From NCBI RefSeq assembly GCF_007993935.1, contig NZ_VITY01000006.1, positions 372,001 to 436,000 on the forward strand: a stretch of DNA of 64,000 nucleotides. Reading direction: 5' to 3'. Each line of letters starts with the position of its first letter. Position 1 is the first letter of the stretch. This document shows positions 47,870 through 56,600 of this stretch, one piece after another. The notes under the pieces are model-generated. The model was given only the letters and a program-made list of their open reading frames with translations, searched no databases and had not been told where the DNA came from. Origin of the DNA: Bradyrhizobium macuxiense. GTDB lineage: Bacteria; Pseudomonadota; Alphaproteobacteria; Rhizobiales; Xanthobacteraceae. The position numbers and the translations under genes are program-made.

Positions 47870-50024
47870 TGGAGATCCCCGACTGTAGCCGATAGAGGTG
47901 GGCGTAACGTCCCGACCGCCGGAGCAGCTCTTCGTGCGTGCCTTCTTCCACCTTTCGTCCGTGGTCGAGCGTGATCAGACTGTCGGCGCCGCGGACGGTC
48001 GAGAGCCGATGTGCGATGACGAGCACGGTCCGTCCTGCCGCGATGCGGCGCATGTTCTCCTGGATGACCCGTTCGCTTTCGTAATCCAGCGCGCTGGTTG
48101 CTTCATCAAAGATCAGGATCCGTGGATTCGCCATCAGCGCGCGGGCGATCGCGATGCGCTGGCGCTGACCGCCCGACAAGGACGCGCCGCGTTCGCCGAT
48201 CGTCGTGTCGTAGCCTTGCGGCAGCTCGACGATGAAGTCGTGCGCCCCCGACAAGGTCGCGGCGCGAATGATCTGCTCGATCGGCGCGCCGGGGTCAGCC
48301 AGCGCGATATTCTCGCGCACCGAGCGGTTGAACAGAACGTTGTCCTGCAACACGATGCCGATTTGATGCCGTAGCCAGGCGGTATCGACCATGCTGAGGT
48401 CGATCCCGTCGATCAGCACGCGACCGGACTCCGGCGTATAGAGGCGCTGCACCAGCTTGGCGAGTGTGGATTTCCCCGACCCCGACGGCCCGACGATACC
48501 GATGACCTGTCCCGGCGCCACGTGTAGCGATACATCGGCGAGCACTGCGGGCCCGTTCGGCACATAGCGGAACGTAACATGTTCGAACCGGATCTCGCCC
48601 CTGATGGCCGGTAGCGAGGCCGCACCAGTCTGGGCAGGTTCGCGCTGCGTATTCAGAATATCGCCCAAGCGAGCGATCGAGAGTCTGGTCTGCTGGAAAT
48701 CCTGCCAAAGCTGCGCAATGCGCAACACCGGCTGGGCGACTCGCCCGGCCAGCATGTTGAAGGCGACCAGCTCGCCCACGGTAAGGTCGCCCGCCATCAC
48801 CGCCTTTGCGCCCAGATAGAGCGTGGCGACGATCGTGAACTTGTTGATGAACTGGACAACCTGACCACCGATATTTCCCAAGGTCTGCGCGCGGAAGCTG
48901 GCGCGGACGTAACCCGACAACTGATCTTCCCACCGCCGCAGCATCTGCGGCTCGACTGCCATTGCCTTGATGGTTTCTGCGCCGCTGACGGACTCGACCA
49001 GAAAGGCCTGATTGTCGGCACCGCGGGCGAATTTCTCATCGAGGCGGCGACGCAGCACCGGCGTCAAGATCACGCTGATGATCAGATATGCCGGCAGCGA
49101 GGCAATGACGATCCACGTCAGTAGCGGACTGTAGAGGTACATGACCGCGAGGAAGATGAAGGTGAAGAACAGGTCGATGGACAGCGTCAGCGCGGAACCT
49201 GTGATGAAATTGCGGATGTTCTCCAGTTCGCGCACCCGCGCGACGGAATCGCCCACGCGGCGATTGGCGAAGTAGGAAAGCGGCAAACCGAGAAGATGGT
49301 CGAACAGCCGCGCGCCCAGTTCGACATCGATGCGGTTCGTGGTGTGGCTGAAGACATAGGTACGCAGCGCACCTAGCGTCACTTCGAACACCGACACAAA
49401 TGCCAGGCCGATCATCAATACATCGAGCGTGGACAGCCCGCGATGCACCAGCACCTTGTCAACCACCACCTGGAAGAACAGTGGCGAGACCAGGCCGAGC
49501 AGTTGCAGGAAGAATGACGCGATCAGCACCTCGGTAAGCGCATATCGATACCGATGCACCGCCGACAGAAACCACCTGATATCAAAACGATTGGCCAGCA
49601 TCGCCGGCGAGAGCCGTCTGCTCAGCAGGATCAGCTCGCCCGTCCAGACCGTATCCAGATCCGAGCGTTCCAGCAGATTCGGCAGCGCAGTTCCCGCGGC
49701 GTGCACGGCGGCGCGACCGTCAACGACCCGGCTGACGATGCTGAACTGGTCGTTCTCGTTGACAAGAATTGCCGGCAGCGGGGTCTTCTCGAGCCGCTCC
49801 CAGTTGGTCTTCACCAGCCGCGCGCGCAATCCGAGACGCCGCGCGATACGGATCAGATCTTCCTTGCTCGCGATCGCGCCCGCCACCAGGTGGTGGCGCC
49901 CCAAGGTCACCGGGTTTGCCGGTATCCCAAGATGTCGCGCGATCTGACAGAGCGCCACGAGACCTGTATCAGTCCTGGGCGGGACTGATACAGGCTCCGA
50001 TTTTCCATCGTTGACGGTTTCCAC
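47859..50024 (-). CDS. type I secretion ABC exporter with degenerate C39-like domain
   Basis: Product of 721 aa, HlyB/LapB class. Residues ~15-135 are a peptidase-C39-like domain lacking catalytic residues: the Cys position reads Thr (TDTGLVALCQIARHLG) and the His position reads Gln (NENDQFSIV). Six membrane helices (~150-440) follow, then the ATPase: Walker A GPSGSGKST (512-520), signature LSGGQRQRIAIARAL, Walker B ILIFDEATSALD, IAHRLS. A dead C39 domain means substrates with uncleaved C-terminal signals rather than GG leaders. The start is a GTG with a weak ribosome-binding site, 28 nt after the 1028-aa protein gene. Inner membrane. Confidence 0.93.
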   Translation of the reverse strand: METVNDGKSEPVSVPPRTDTGLVALCQIARHLGIPANPVTLGRHHLVAGAIASKEDLIRIARRLGLRARLVKTNWERLEKTPLPAILVNENDQFSIVSRVVDGRAAVHAAGTALPNLLERSDLDTVWTGELILLSRRLSPAMLANRFDIRWFLSAVHRYRYALTEVLIASFFLQLLGLVSPLFFQVVVDKVLVHRGLSTLDVLMIGLAFVSVFEVTLGALRTYVFSHTTNRIDVELGARLFDHLLGLPLSYFANRRVGDSVARVRELENIRNFITGSALTLSIDLFFTFIFLAVMYLYSPLLTWIVIASLPAYLIISVILTPVLRRRLDEKFARGADNQAFLVESVSGAETIKAMAVEPQMLRRWEDQLSGYVRASFRAQTLGNIGGQVVQFINKFTIVATLYLGAKAVMAGDLTVGELVAFNMLAGRVAQPVLRIAQLWQDFQQTRLSIARLGDILNTQREPAQTGAASLPAIRGEIRFEHVTFRYVPNGPAVLADVSLHVAPGQVIGIVGPSGSGKSTLAKLVQRLYTPESGRVLIDGIDLSMVDTAWLRHQIGIVLQDNVLFNRSVRENIALADPGAPIEQIIRAATLSGAHDFIVELPQGYDTTIGERGASLSGGQRQRIAIARALMANPRILIFDEATSALDYESERVIQENMRRIAAGRTVLVIAHRLSTVRGADSLITLDHGRKVEEGTHEELLRRSGRYAHLYRLQSGISNAV

Positions 50025-50052
50025 AGCGCTAAGCCGTAAGTCGCAGCGATGG

Positions 50053-53000
50053 CTATACGGTCTGGGTCACGGTCTGTTGCCCGAACCCGTTCAAGGCGAA
50101 CGTCTTGTTGTAGATCGGCGGGAACGTGCCGAGCTGAACAGTCGTACCGGCCTTGAACGCCGTGAATGAGCCGATATGGCTGACGGAAAGCGCGAGCGCG
50201 GTGATCGAGGCATTCATCGTGGCGCCGAGCGAGGTGTTGTTCGTCAACGTTGCCGTCGGCACCAGACCAAGGCCGAACTCGATCTTCCCATCGTGGTTTG
50301 CGTCGTGAGTTGACGCGTTCGGAATCGTCAGCGGAGTGCCAAACGACAGCGGCTCGACGGTCCCATCTTCGAGGACCAGTGCAGGCACCAGGCCGGAGGA
50401 GTTCAGATCGAACTTCTGCACCACGTTCAGTCCGATACCGAGAATCAGATCGAGGACATCGATCGACAACGGACCGATGTTGATGTCGGTCACGTCGGTG
50501 CCGAAGATGATGTTGCTGGCGATCGCGACGAGGTCGCCCGACAGGTTCACGATATCGTTGCTGGTCCCTGTACCGGAAATCGTGCCGGGGCCGGCGTTGC
50601 TGCCGTTGGTGTTCACATTGGGGAATGCCAGGGTCAGCTGCGCGCCGCCAGGCAGGTTGATCGTCGTGCTCAGCTGGCTGCTCTTCAGACTGAAGCCCAA
50701 CACCGGCTTGGTGAACGACCCGACGCTCACATGCGTACTCGGGCCGGTGCCGAAGACGGTGGCGTGCGCGCCGGCCGAAAGGCCAAGATCCAGCCCGAAG
50801 GTGAACGAGCCGCTTGGTCCATGCGCCGTGAAGTGCCCGCCGCCGAGTTGCACGTCGGTCGCCATGATCTGCATCGTGTCGGTGGTCTTGTTGTAGGTGG
50901 AGTCCAAACCGACGTTGAACGGCAGCGTTGCGCTGATATCACCTGCCGTGATCTTCAGGTCGGCCTGAACGCCTGCCCTGACGTGCAGGTCGGCGCCGGC
51001 GCTGGCGATCGTGGTGGAGACGCCAAGCGTACCGATCACGGCCTTCTTCGACGTGCTGTAGCTCTTGTCGAGACCGAGGAATCCGGTGTTGAAGTCCTTG
51101 CTGAAGGCTGCCCCGGTATCCCAGATGCTCTGCCCGGTGGTCTGGAACGTCAGATCGGTCGAGGATTGGGCGTTGTCGATCACGATCGACTGGCTCGTGG
51201 TGTTCGAGGCGGACACAGTCGGGTTTTCCGTCTCGGCTGCCGTCGCGGTGATCCCCAACGAGTCGACGATGGAGGTGTTCGCCGGCATCAGAATGTCGAC
51301 TTCGTCCTGAAAACTGCCCTGGTTGGAAGGGTTGAGGTTGATGGTATTGCCTGACAGCAATCCGAGCTTGTCTATGATCGAAGTGGCGCCCGTCGTTCCG
51401 GTCAGGTTCAGCCCGATGCTCTGAATAAAATCCGAGCCCTGGTTCACCGTCCCAAAGTCGCCCGATTGGGAGGTAATTTCCAGACGGACTTCGTTGATCG
51501 GGTCACCCGGCTGCATCGGGAGCACCGTCACGTTCACAGTGGGCGTGTCCGCCACCGGCGTCTCCTTCACGGTAACCAGGGTTACCGCGTTGTTGCCCGC
51601 GCCGTTGGACGAATAGACCTGGAACACATCCTGATCGCCGGTCGGCGTCCCGTTGACGAAATCGTCGAGCGTCGTCGGCGTGTAGATCAGGCTCTGTCCG
51701 TCCGCTGCGATGGTGACCGTGCCGTATTTCGGTCCGAGCGGCCCTGGAGCGACCCCCGTAATGCTCATATTCGCGCCGCCGACCAGGTTAGCGATCGGAA
51801 TAGTGATGGCGGTATCCTCAAGCGTGGTTTCGGTATCGGCGGTAATCGTCTGGGTGATGGTCGTGGCCGCGGTGGCCGGGGAGCCGGTGTTCTCGACCTC
51901 TGCATTGGTCCCGGTCATCGACAGGGTGTCGCTGAATGTCGATCCGGCCGGCAACGAGACGAGCAGTTCGTCCGTGAACTGCCCCTGGTTGGCAGGAGGC
52001 GTAATCAGGTTGCCAGACAACAAGCCGTCGGTGTCAGTGACCGTAATCCCGCTGGTGTTGGTGCCGGTCAGTGAAAGGCTGAAGCTCTTGATGTAATCCG
52101 ACATCTGATTGATCGTCGCGAAATCATCCGACGTGACGGTGATGTCGAACCGCACCAGCGTCGCAGCGTCACCGGCATGTGGCGCGGCAATTTGATCGAC
52201 AACCTTCGGTGGATCTGCAACGGGCACGGCATTCACGGTGACGAAGCTCGTGACCTCGCCGCCAAAACTGTCTGTCACGCAGACCTGGAACGCGTCCTGG
52301 TTGCCGGTCAGAATGCCGTCAACATAATAGTCAAGCGTTGTCGGCGTATAGATCAGGCTCTTTCCGTCGGACGCGATGGTCACCGTGCCGTATTGCGGCC
52401 CTTCGGGACCAGAACCGATCTCGCCAATGCTCAGAATCGCGCCACTGTTCTTGTCGGTCGCGAGCGCGCTGACCGGAATGATGATCGACTGATCCTCCAG
52501 CGTTGTCACCGTGTCGGGCGTGGCCGTCGGCGCATAAGGCGCGACCGTCTCGAGTTTCTGGCCGACACTCAGCGTTCTGACGCCGACGATGCCGGTTTCC
52601 CCGGTCGGGTGGAGGTCATCGATCGACAGATCGTGCGCAGCGTCGCTCAGGACGAAGCTGGTTGTGTGGATGTCCAGATGATTGCTGCCGATACCGGCCA
52701 GCCCGAACTCCATCCCAACGTCGAACGCCGGTACCTTGGCGCCGTTCATGTTGACGCCGTTCTTCAGGTTGATCACGCTGCCCGCCCCGGTGACGAACTG
52801 CGTGATGTCGGGATCGCCGCTGACCTGGAGGCTGGACAGCTTTCCGTTGGTGAAATCAAAGAACAGGCCCGACAGATCGGCCTTGGGCCCCTGCATCGTC
52901 ACCGTGAAATCAAGATTGCCGCCATCTTCGACGACTGTGACTTCTGCTCCGGGTGAGCCCGGCACTGTGAAAGTGATGCTCCGGGGGCATACGACTTCGC

Positions 53001-53139
53001 TCTTGGGTGGCGAGGTCGGATCGGTGGGAAGGAAGACTCCGTCTATGCTTCCGTAGAGTGCGGCAGGGAAGGTAGGGTCTAAGGGATTTCCATCGGACCA
53101 GTACCAGAAGCCGTCCTTGCTCTTGAGGACCAACGCCAT
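50053..53139 (-). CDS. large repeat-containing protein, probable type I secretion substrate
   Basis: Product of 1028 aa with no N-terminal signal peptide and almost no Cys. Residues 1-205: unique beta-rich region. Residues 212-417 and 438-639: two tandem copies of a ~226-aa module starting TTLED, each with an Ig/cadherin-like half (YGTVTIASDGKSLIYTPTTLD in one) and a second half ending AEVEN or AETEN. Residues 660-1028: unique Thr/Ser/Gly-rich domain with one Ca-loop-like DANHDGKIEFGL (946-957). No GGxGxD RTX repeats. GGGAGG precedes the ATG. It lies 28 bp upstream of the exporter gene on the same strand, so export by that system is likely; the C-terminus would carry the signal. No known function. 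Confidence 0.75.
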   Translation of the reverse strand: MALVLKSKDGFWYWSDGNPLDPTFPAALYGSIDGVFLPTDPTSPPKSEVVCPRSITFTVPGSPGAEVTVVEDGGNLDFTVTMQGPKADLSGLFFDFTNGKLSSLQVSGDPDITQFVTGAGSVINLKNGVNMNGAKVPAFDVGMEFGLAGIGSNHLDIHTTSFVLSDAAHDLSIDDLHPTGETGIVGVRTLSVGQKLETVAPYAPTATPDTVTTLEDQSIIIPVSALATDKNSGAILSIGEIGSGPEGPQYGTVTIASDGKSLIYTPTTLDYYVDGILTGNQDAFQVCVTDSFGGEVTSFVTVNAVPVADPPKVVDQIAAPHAGDAATLVRFDITVTSDDFATINQMSDYIKSFSLSLTGTNTSGITVTDTDGLLSGNLITPPANQGQFTDELLVSLPAGSTFSDTLSMTGTNAEVENTGSPATAATTITQTITADTETTLEDTAITIPIANLVGGANMSITGVAPGPLGPKYGTVTIAADGQSLIYTPTTLDDFVNGTPTGDQDVFQVYSSNGAGNNAVTLVTVKETPVADTPTVNVTVLPMQPGDPINEVRLEITSQSGDFGTVNQGSDFIQSIGLNLTGTTGATSIIDKLGLLSGNTINLNPSNQGSFQDEVDILMPANTSIVDSLGITATAAETENPTVSASNTTSQSIVIDNAQSSTDLTFQTTGQSIWDTGAAFSKDFNTGFLGLDKSYSTSKKAVIGTLGVSTTIASAGADLHVRAGVQADLKITAGDISATLPFNVGLDSTYNKTTDTMQIMATDVQLGGGHFTAHGPSGSFTFGLDLGLSAGAHATVFGTGPSTHVSVGSFTKPVLGFSLKSSQLSTTINLPGGAQLTLAFPNVNTNGSNAGPGTISGTGTSNDIVNLSGDLVAIASNIIFGTDVTDINIGPLSIDVLDLILGIGLNVVQKFDLNSSGLVPALVLEDGTVEPLSFGTPLTIPNASTHDANHDGKIEFGLGLVPTATLTNNTSLGATMNASITALALSVSHIGSFTAFKAGTTVQLGTFPPIYNKTFALNGFGQQTVTQTV
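51223..52506 (-). repeat. tandem ~226-codon repeat inside the 1028-aa protein gene
   Basis: Copy 1 spans 51889-52506 and copy 2 spans 51223-51828. The best preserved part is also repeated as DNA (around 51685-51745 and 52345-52405, both encoding YGTVTIA-DG-SLIYTPTTLD), indicating a fairly recent duplication. It suggests the gene can gain or lose modules. Confidence 0.75.
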
Positions 53140-53681
53140 CGCAGCCTCCCTCGATCATTGATGAAAAATCAAATTGCTACAATGCACTTCTCCTCGCGGA
53201 ATCTCCTGCCCGGAGAGTCCGCGGTACTGCCAATAGAGATTGACTGACGAAAACGATATTGGGTAAGCGACGAAACTATTGCACGATCGCGTTGTCGCCA
53301 CAACGCTTATCGTTTCTACTTTTAACTAATACATCTTTAGATAGTACGATCGCGCAGCAAGAGAAGCGGCAATTGGATCGATGATCTCAAGTCGAAGCTG
53401 ATAAATGCGCTCGGCGATTGTATCGGCTCGATTGCTCGCAGCGTTCTTCTCTTTTCATATCGGCAAGCCGCTGAACACGATGGTCGCCGATATTCGCGAA
53501 CAGGCTGTACACGACGTTGCGTCGACGGTTGTCGCGGATGGCGGCAAAGCCTTCGCCGCCGCGCTCGACGTTGGAAATCAGGCACACATTGACGCCGCCG
53601 TTGCACGAACCATCAGGGAGTTCGGTCAACTGGACATCGTGGCGCCCGCGGCTTTGCGCGCCATGATGTGCTCCGGTGCGA
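53140..53681. other. intergenic region upstream of the 1028-aa protein gene
   Basis: This 542-bp gap is markedly more A+T-rich from 53160 to 53420 than the flanking genes. It holds two direct repeats, ATTGCACGATCGCG (53278-53291) and ATAGTACGATCGCG (53341-53354), 63 bp apart. A stem-loop GCGTTGT-CGCC-ACAACGC (53289-53306) overlaps the first repeat. On the plus strand a short SDR-like fragment occupies 53480-53650. It probably contains the promoter of the secretion/sulfotransferase operon; no clear -35/-10 pair was chosen. Confidence 0.4.
53480..53650 (+). pseudogene. SDR dehydrogenase gene fragment
   Basis: The plus-strand frame reads MVADIREQAVHD, then VVADGGKAFAAALDV, then AAVARTIREFGQLDIVA. 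This matches the stretch of classical short-chain dehydrogenases from the second strand (xxADI) through GGxAxxxxxDV to FGxLDIxVNNA. The nucleotide-binding TGxxxGIG is missing upstream and the text breaks off just before the NNAG position, then continues into unrelated sequence antisense to the giant gene. It is a remnant of a lost gene or an inserted fragment, too short to be active. Confidence 0.55.
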
Positions 53682-56600
53682 CTAACGCGACGTCACGCGC
53701 TGCCTTTCCTCATCCGTCAGCTGCCGCGCCTGCTCCGCCGTCAGGTTGCCGTTGCCGACCACGCGAAACATGCTGTTCGGATCATAGCTCTGTCGCTCGT
53801 TGCCGTCGCGGCGCCGCTCGTTGCCGCCAGGATCCGACACTCCGTCGCCGCCGCCATAGCCGAGCACCTCGACGATGATGACCGAGGGCTGTCCAGTATT
53901 GGCGGCCGGTGCCGCCGCCGTTGGTTGCTGGGCCGCGCCCGCAGTGTTGTTCGCCGCGGTCAACGCGCCCACCGGCGGCCCCTGCACCACCGGCACACCG
54001 ACCGACGTACCCTGCACCTGGATGTTGGCGACGTTGAGCACCTGGAGCGCTTCGAGAGTGAGATTGCCCGACACGCGAATTCCGGCCTCACCGGCATCGA
54101 TCGTACCGTGCGGCGCGAACAGATCGACGTTGCCGGGCGGAACACCGGGAACACCAATCAGGGTTGCGATGCCGGCACCGGTCTGCGGCGTGTTCGGGGT
54201 CTTGGCCGCACGGCCATACTGATCGTATACGACCAGCGGCGGCGACGTCACGATCGAGGTCTGCTTGCCCTTGCCGGCGTTGAGGTCGCCATTGGTCGAG
54301 AACATCAGGATATCGCCGCCGAGCTCGGTGAAGACGCGCGACTGCGCCACCACCACGCTGCGATCGGTGAAGATGTTGACATCGCCGCCTTCGAGCGTCA
54401 GCAGGCCGGGGCGCGCGGTATCGGTTTGCCCGGTCAGGTCGGGCGTCTGGTTTTCGATGCCAAGCGACACGCCGCCGCCGGGTGCAAGGATGTTGATGCT
54501 GCCGCCCTGCTCGGTGCGGATACGTGCGAGCTGGAACAGCGACAGGTTGCCGGCATAGGCCGTGGTGGTGCCTCCGATTACGCTGCCCGGAAACAGGGTC
54601 TGAATCGCCCGGTAGGCGCGATCGTAACCCTTGCCGCCGGCACCTTTTCCGTTTGCCGCCGTCTCGCCGCCCGCCTTGAGCTCGGCGAAATACACCTGCT
54701 CGATGAACGGCAATTGTGCGGCCGGGGCGAGCTTGCGGAAATCGGCCAGCGCTTGGTCGCGACTGAGCGTGCCGCCCTCGATCCCGCCCATGTAGCTGGA
54801 GAGCTGCGCGAGATAGCCTTGCGTCGTCGCATCCGTGTTGCGCGGATCGAAATAGAGGTTGATGAAGGCCGCGTTGTCGGGGCCGTTGGCGCCGATGCCA
54901 ACCGCAACACCGATCGAGGCACCTGTCGCCGGCAGCAGCGGGTTGTCCGCGTTGCCGACCGACGTGATGCCAAGGCCCTGCGTTCTAAACTGGCCCAACT
55001 GCGCGACAATGTCGCGACCTGCAAGGACGGACAGCGAGCCGGGTCCCTCCACGCGAATGTTGAAGAAGTCCGGATAGGCCAGGCTGCAGGGCTGGCAGCT
55101 CGCAATGTCGCGCCCGGCCTGCACCAGCGAGGCGTCGCCGGGCCCGGCATTCTCGATGTTGATGATCGGCTGGATGATATCGAGGCCGGCGCGCACCTGC
55201 GCGCGCTCCGACGTCGCCAGCGCGAGCTTTGTCAGGCTGCCCTGAACCGCATAGACATGGACGGTATGCGGATCGTTGAACTGCACCAGGTTCGATGGCA
55301 CCGACAAAGGGCCGCCAAACGTGTCGGAGGGAGACGGATTGAGGAATGTGCTCGCGTAATCACTGCCGGCCGGCGCGGAGGCGCTGTTGACCTGGGCGGT
55401 CAGATCGGCCGCCGTCATGCTGACGCCGAAACCGACGATGTCCTGTTGGGCCAGCAAATCGACGCGGGCCGTCGGCGCCGCCAATGCAGCCAGGTAATTG
55501 AAGCCGAAGCTGCTTTGCTGAATCTTGCCGGCCCGGATGGAGCCGCCGGCCGCCGTCAATTCGAAGATTGGTGGCGCGAAATCACCATGCACAGTGATGT
55601 CGCCGCCCGACGTGAACTCGCTCAGGGCGCTGTTGGCCGTCATGCTGGTGAAGAAGCCGTAGGGCGCCTGCGCGGCATAGTAGAATGAGGGAGGCCCATT
55701 TCCTTCGAGACCGGCCGGGATGGGATAGCCGCCGCTGCTCGATGGATCGCGCTGCTGCGTCATCCGCGTGGGATCGCCGACGATCGCATTGATTCCCCGG
55801 CGAGACACCACATTGAACTGGGCGTCCCCGATCAACAGATCCACGCGCGCAATCGCCAGAGAACTGGCGCTCAGCGGCGCCATCCCGATCTCGCCGGCCT
55901 GGATGTCGGCTGTCCCCTGCCCGACCAGCAGATTGGCGTAGTTGATGCCGCGCCCGACCGTCAGCGAGAGACTGCCGCCGCCGTACACCGACAACGCACC
56001 GCCGGCGGTCAATCCGCCAGTCGTCGGCACGCTGATGTCGACATTCCTGAGCTCGCCGTCGACAGCGACGCGGACGTTACCTCCTCCCAACGCACCAAGT
56101 CCCCTGAATGCGGCCACCGACGGGAATGAATCAGATCCGTAGTCGAGATAAGGTTGATAGTAAGTGCCGAAATTGAGGAACCAGGTCGGGCTGGCGGCGA
56201 GCGGTTCAGTCCACAGCCAATAGGTATCGAGCGCAGTGGCCGCGTAGTCGTTCACCTGACCGCCGTGGGCGTCGGCGCCGATCAGGCTGCCATGCACCTT
56301 GACCGTGAGATTGCCGCCGCCAATCTGATAACTCGGATGGAACGCTTGTACCGGATAGGATACATCGTACGGCACTTGATTGAAGTTTGCGTCATAGCCA
56401 TACCCGAGATAGGTATCGTACACGTACGTGAAGGCTGACAGAATCGGGGAGCGCGAGGGTACCGCGAAATTCGGCGTGGCCTGCTCACCCGCGGTATAGA
56501 TGCCGAACGCGGTTTGGATGTCGATGTTGCCGGCCGCAGCGAGTTCGAGGTTGCGGGTGCCGGTGCGCACCACGCTCGGGATTTGCACGATGATGCCGCT

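Noticed and set aside
53289..53306. stem-loop GCGTTGT-CGCC-ACAACGC as a terminator for the giant gene
   Set aside because: On the minus strand no U-run follows the stem, and it overlaps a direct repeat in what looks like a promoter region.
53405..53878. 157-codon plus-strand ORF as an intact gene
   Set aside because: Only about 57 codons in the middle resemble an SDR enzyme; both ends are unrelated, so it is listed as a fragment instead.
53676..55688. 670-codon plus-strand open frame at the 3' end of the giant gene
   Set aside because: Antisense shadow with the same biased composition; it begins at the edge of the real gene.
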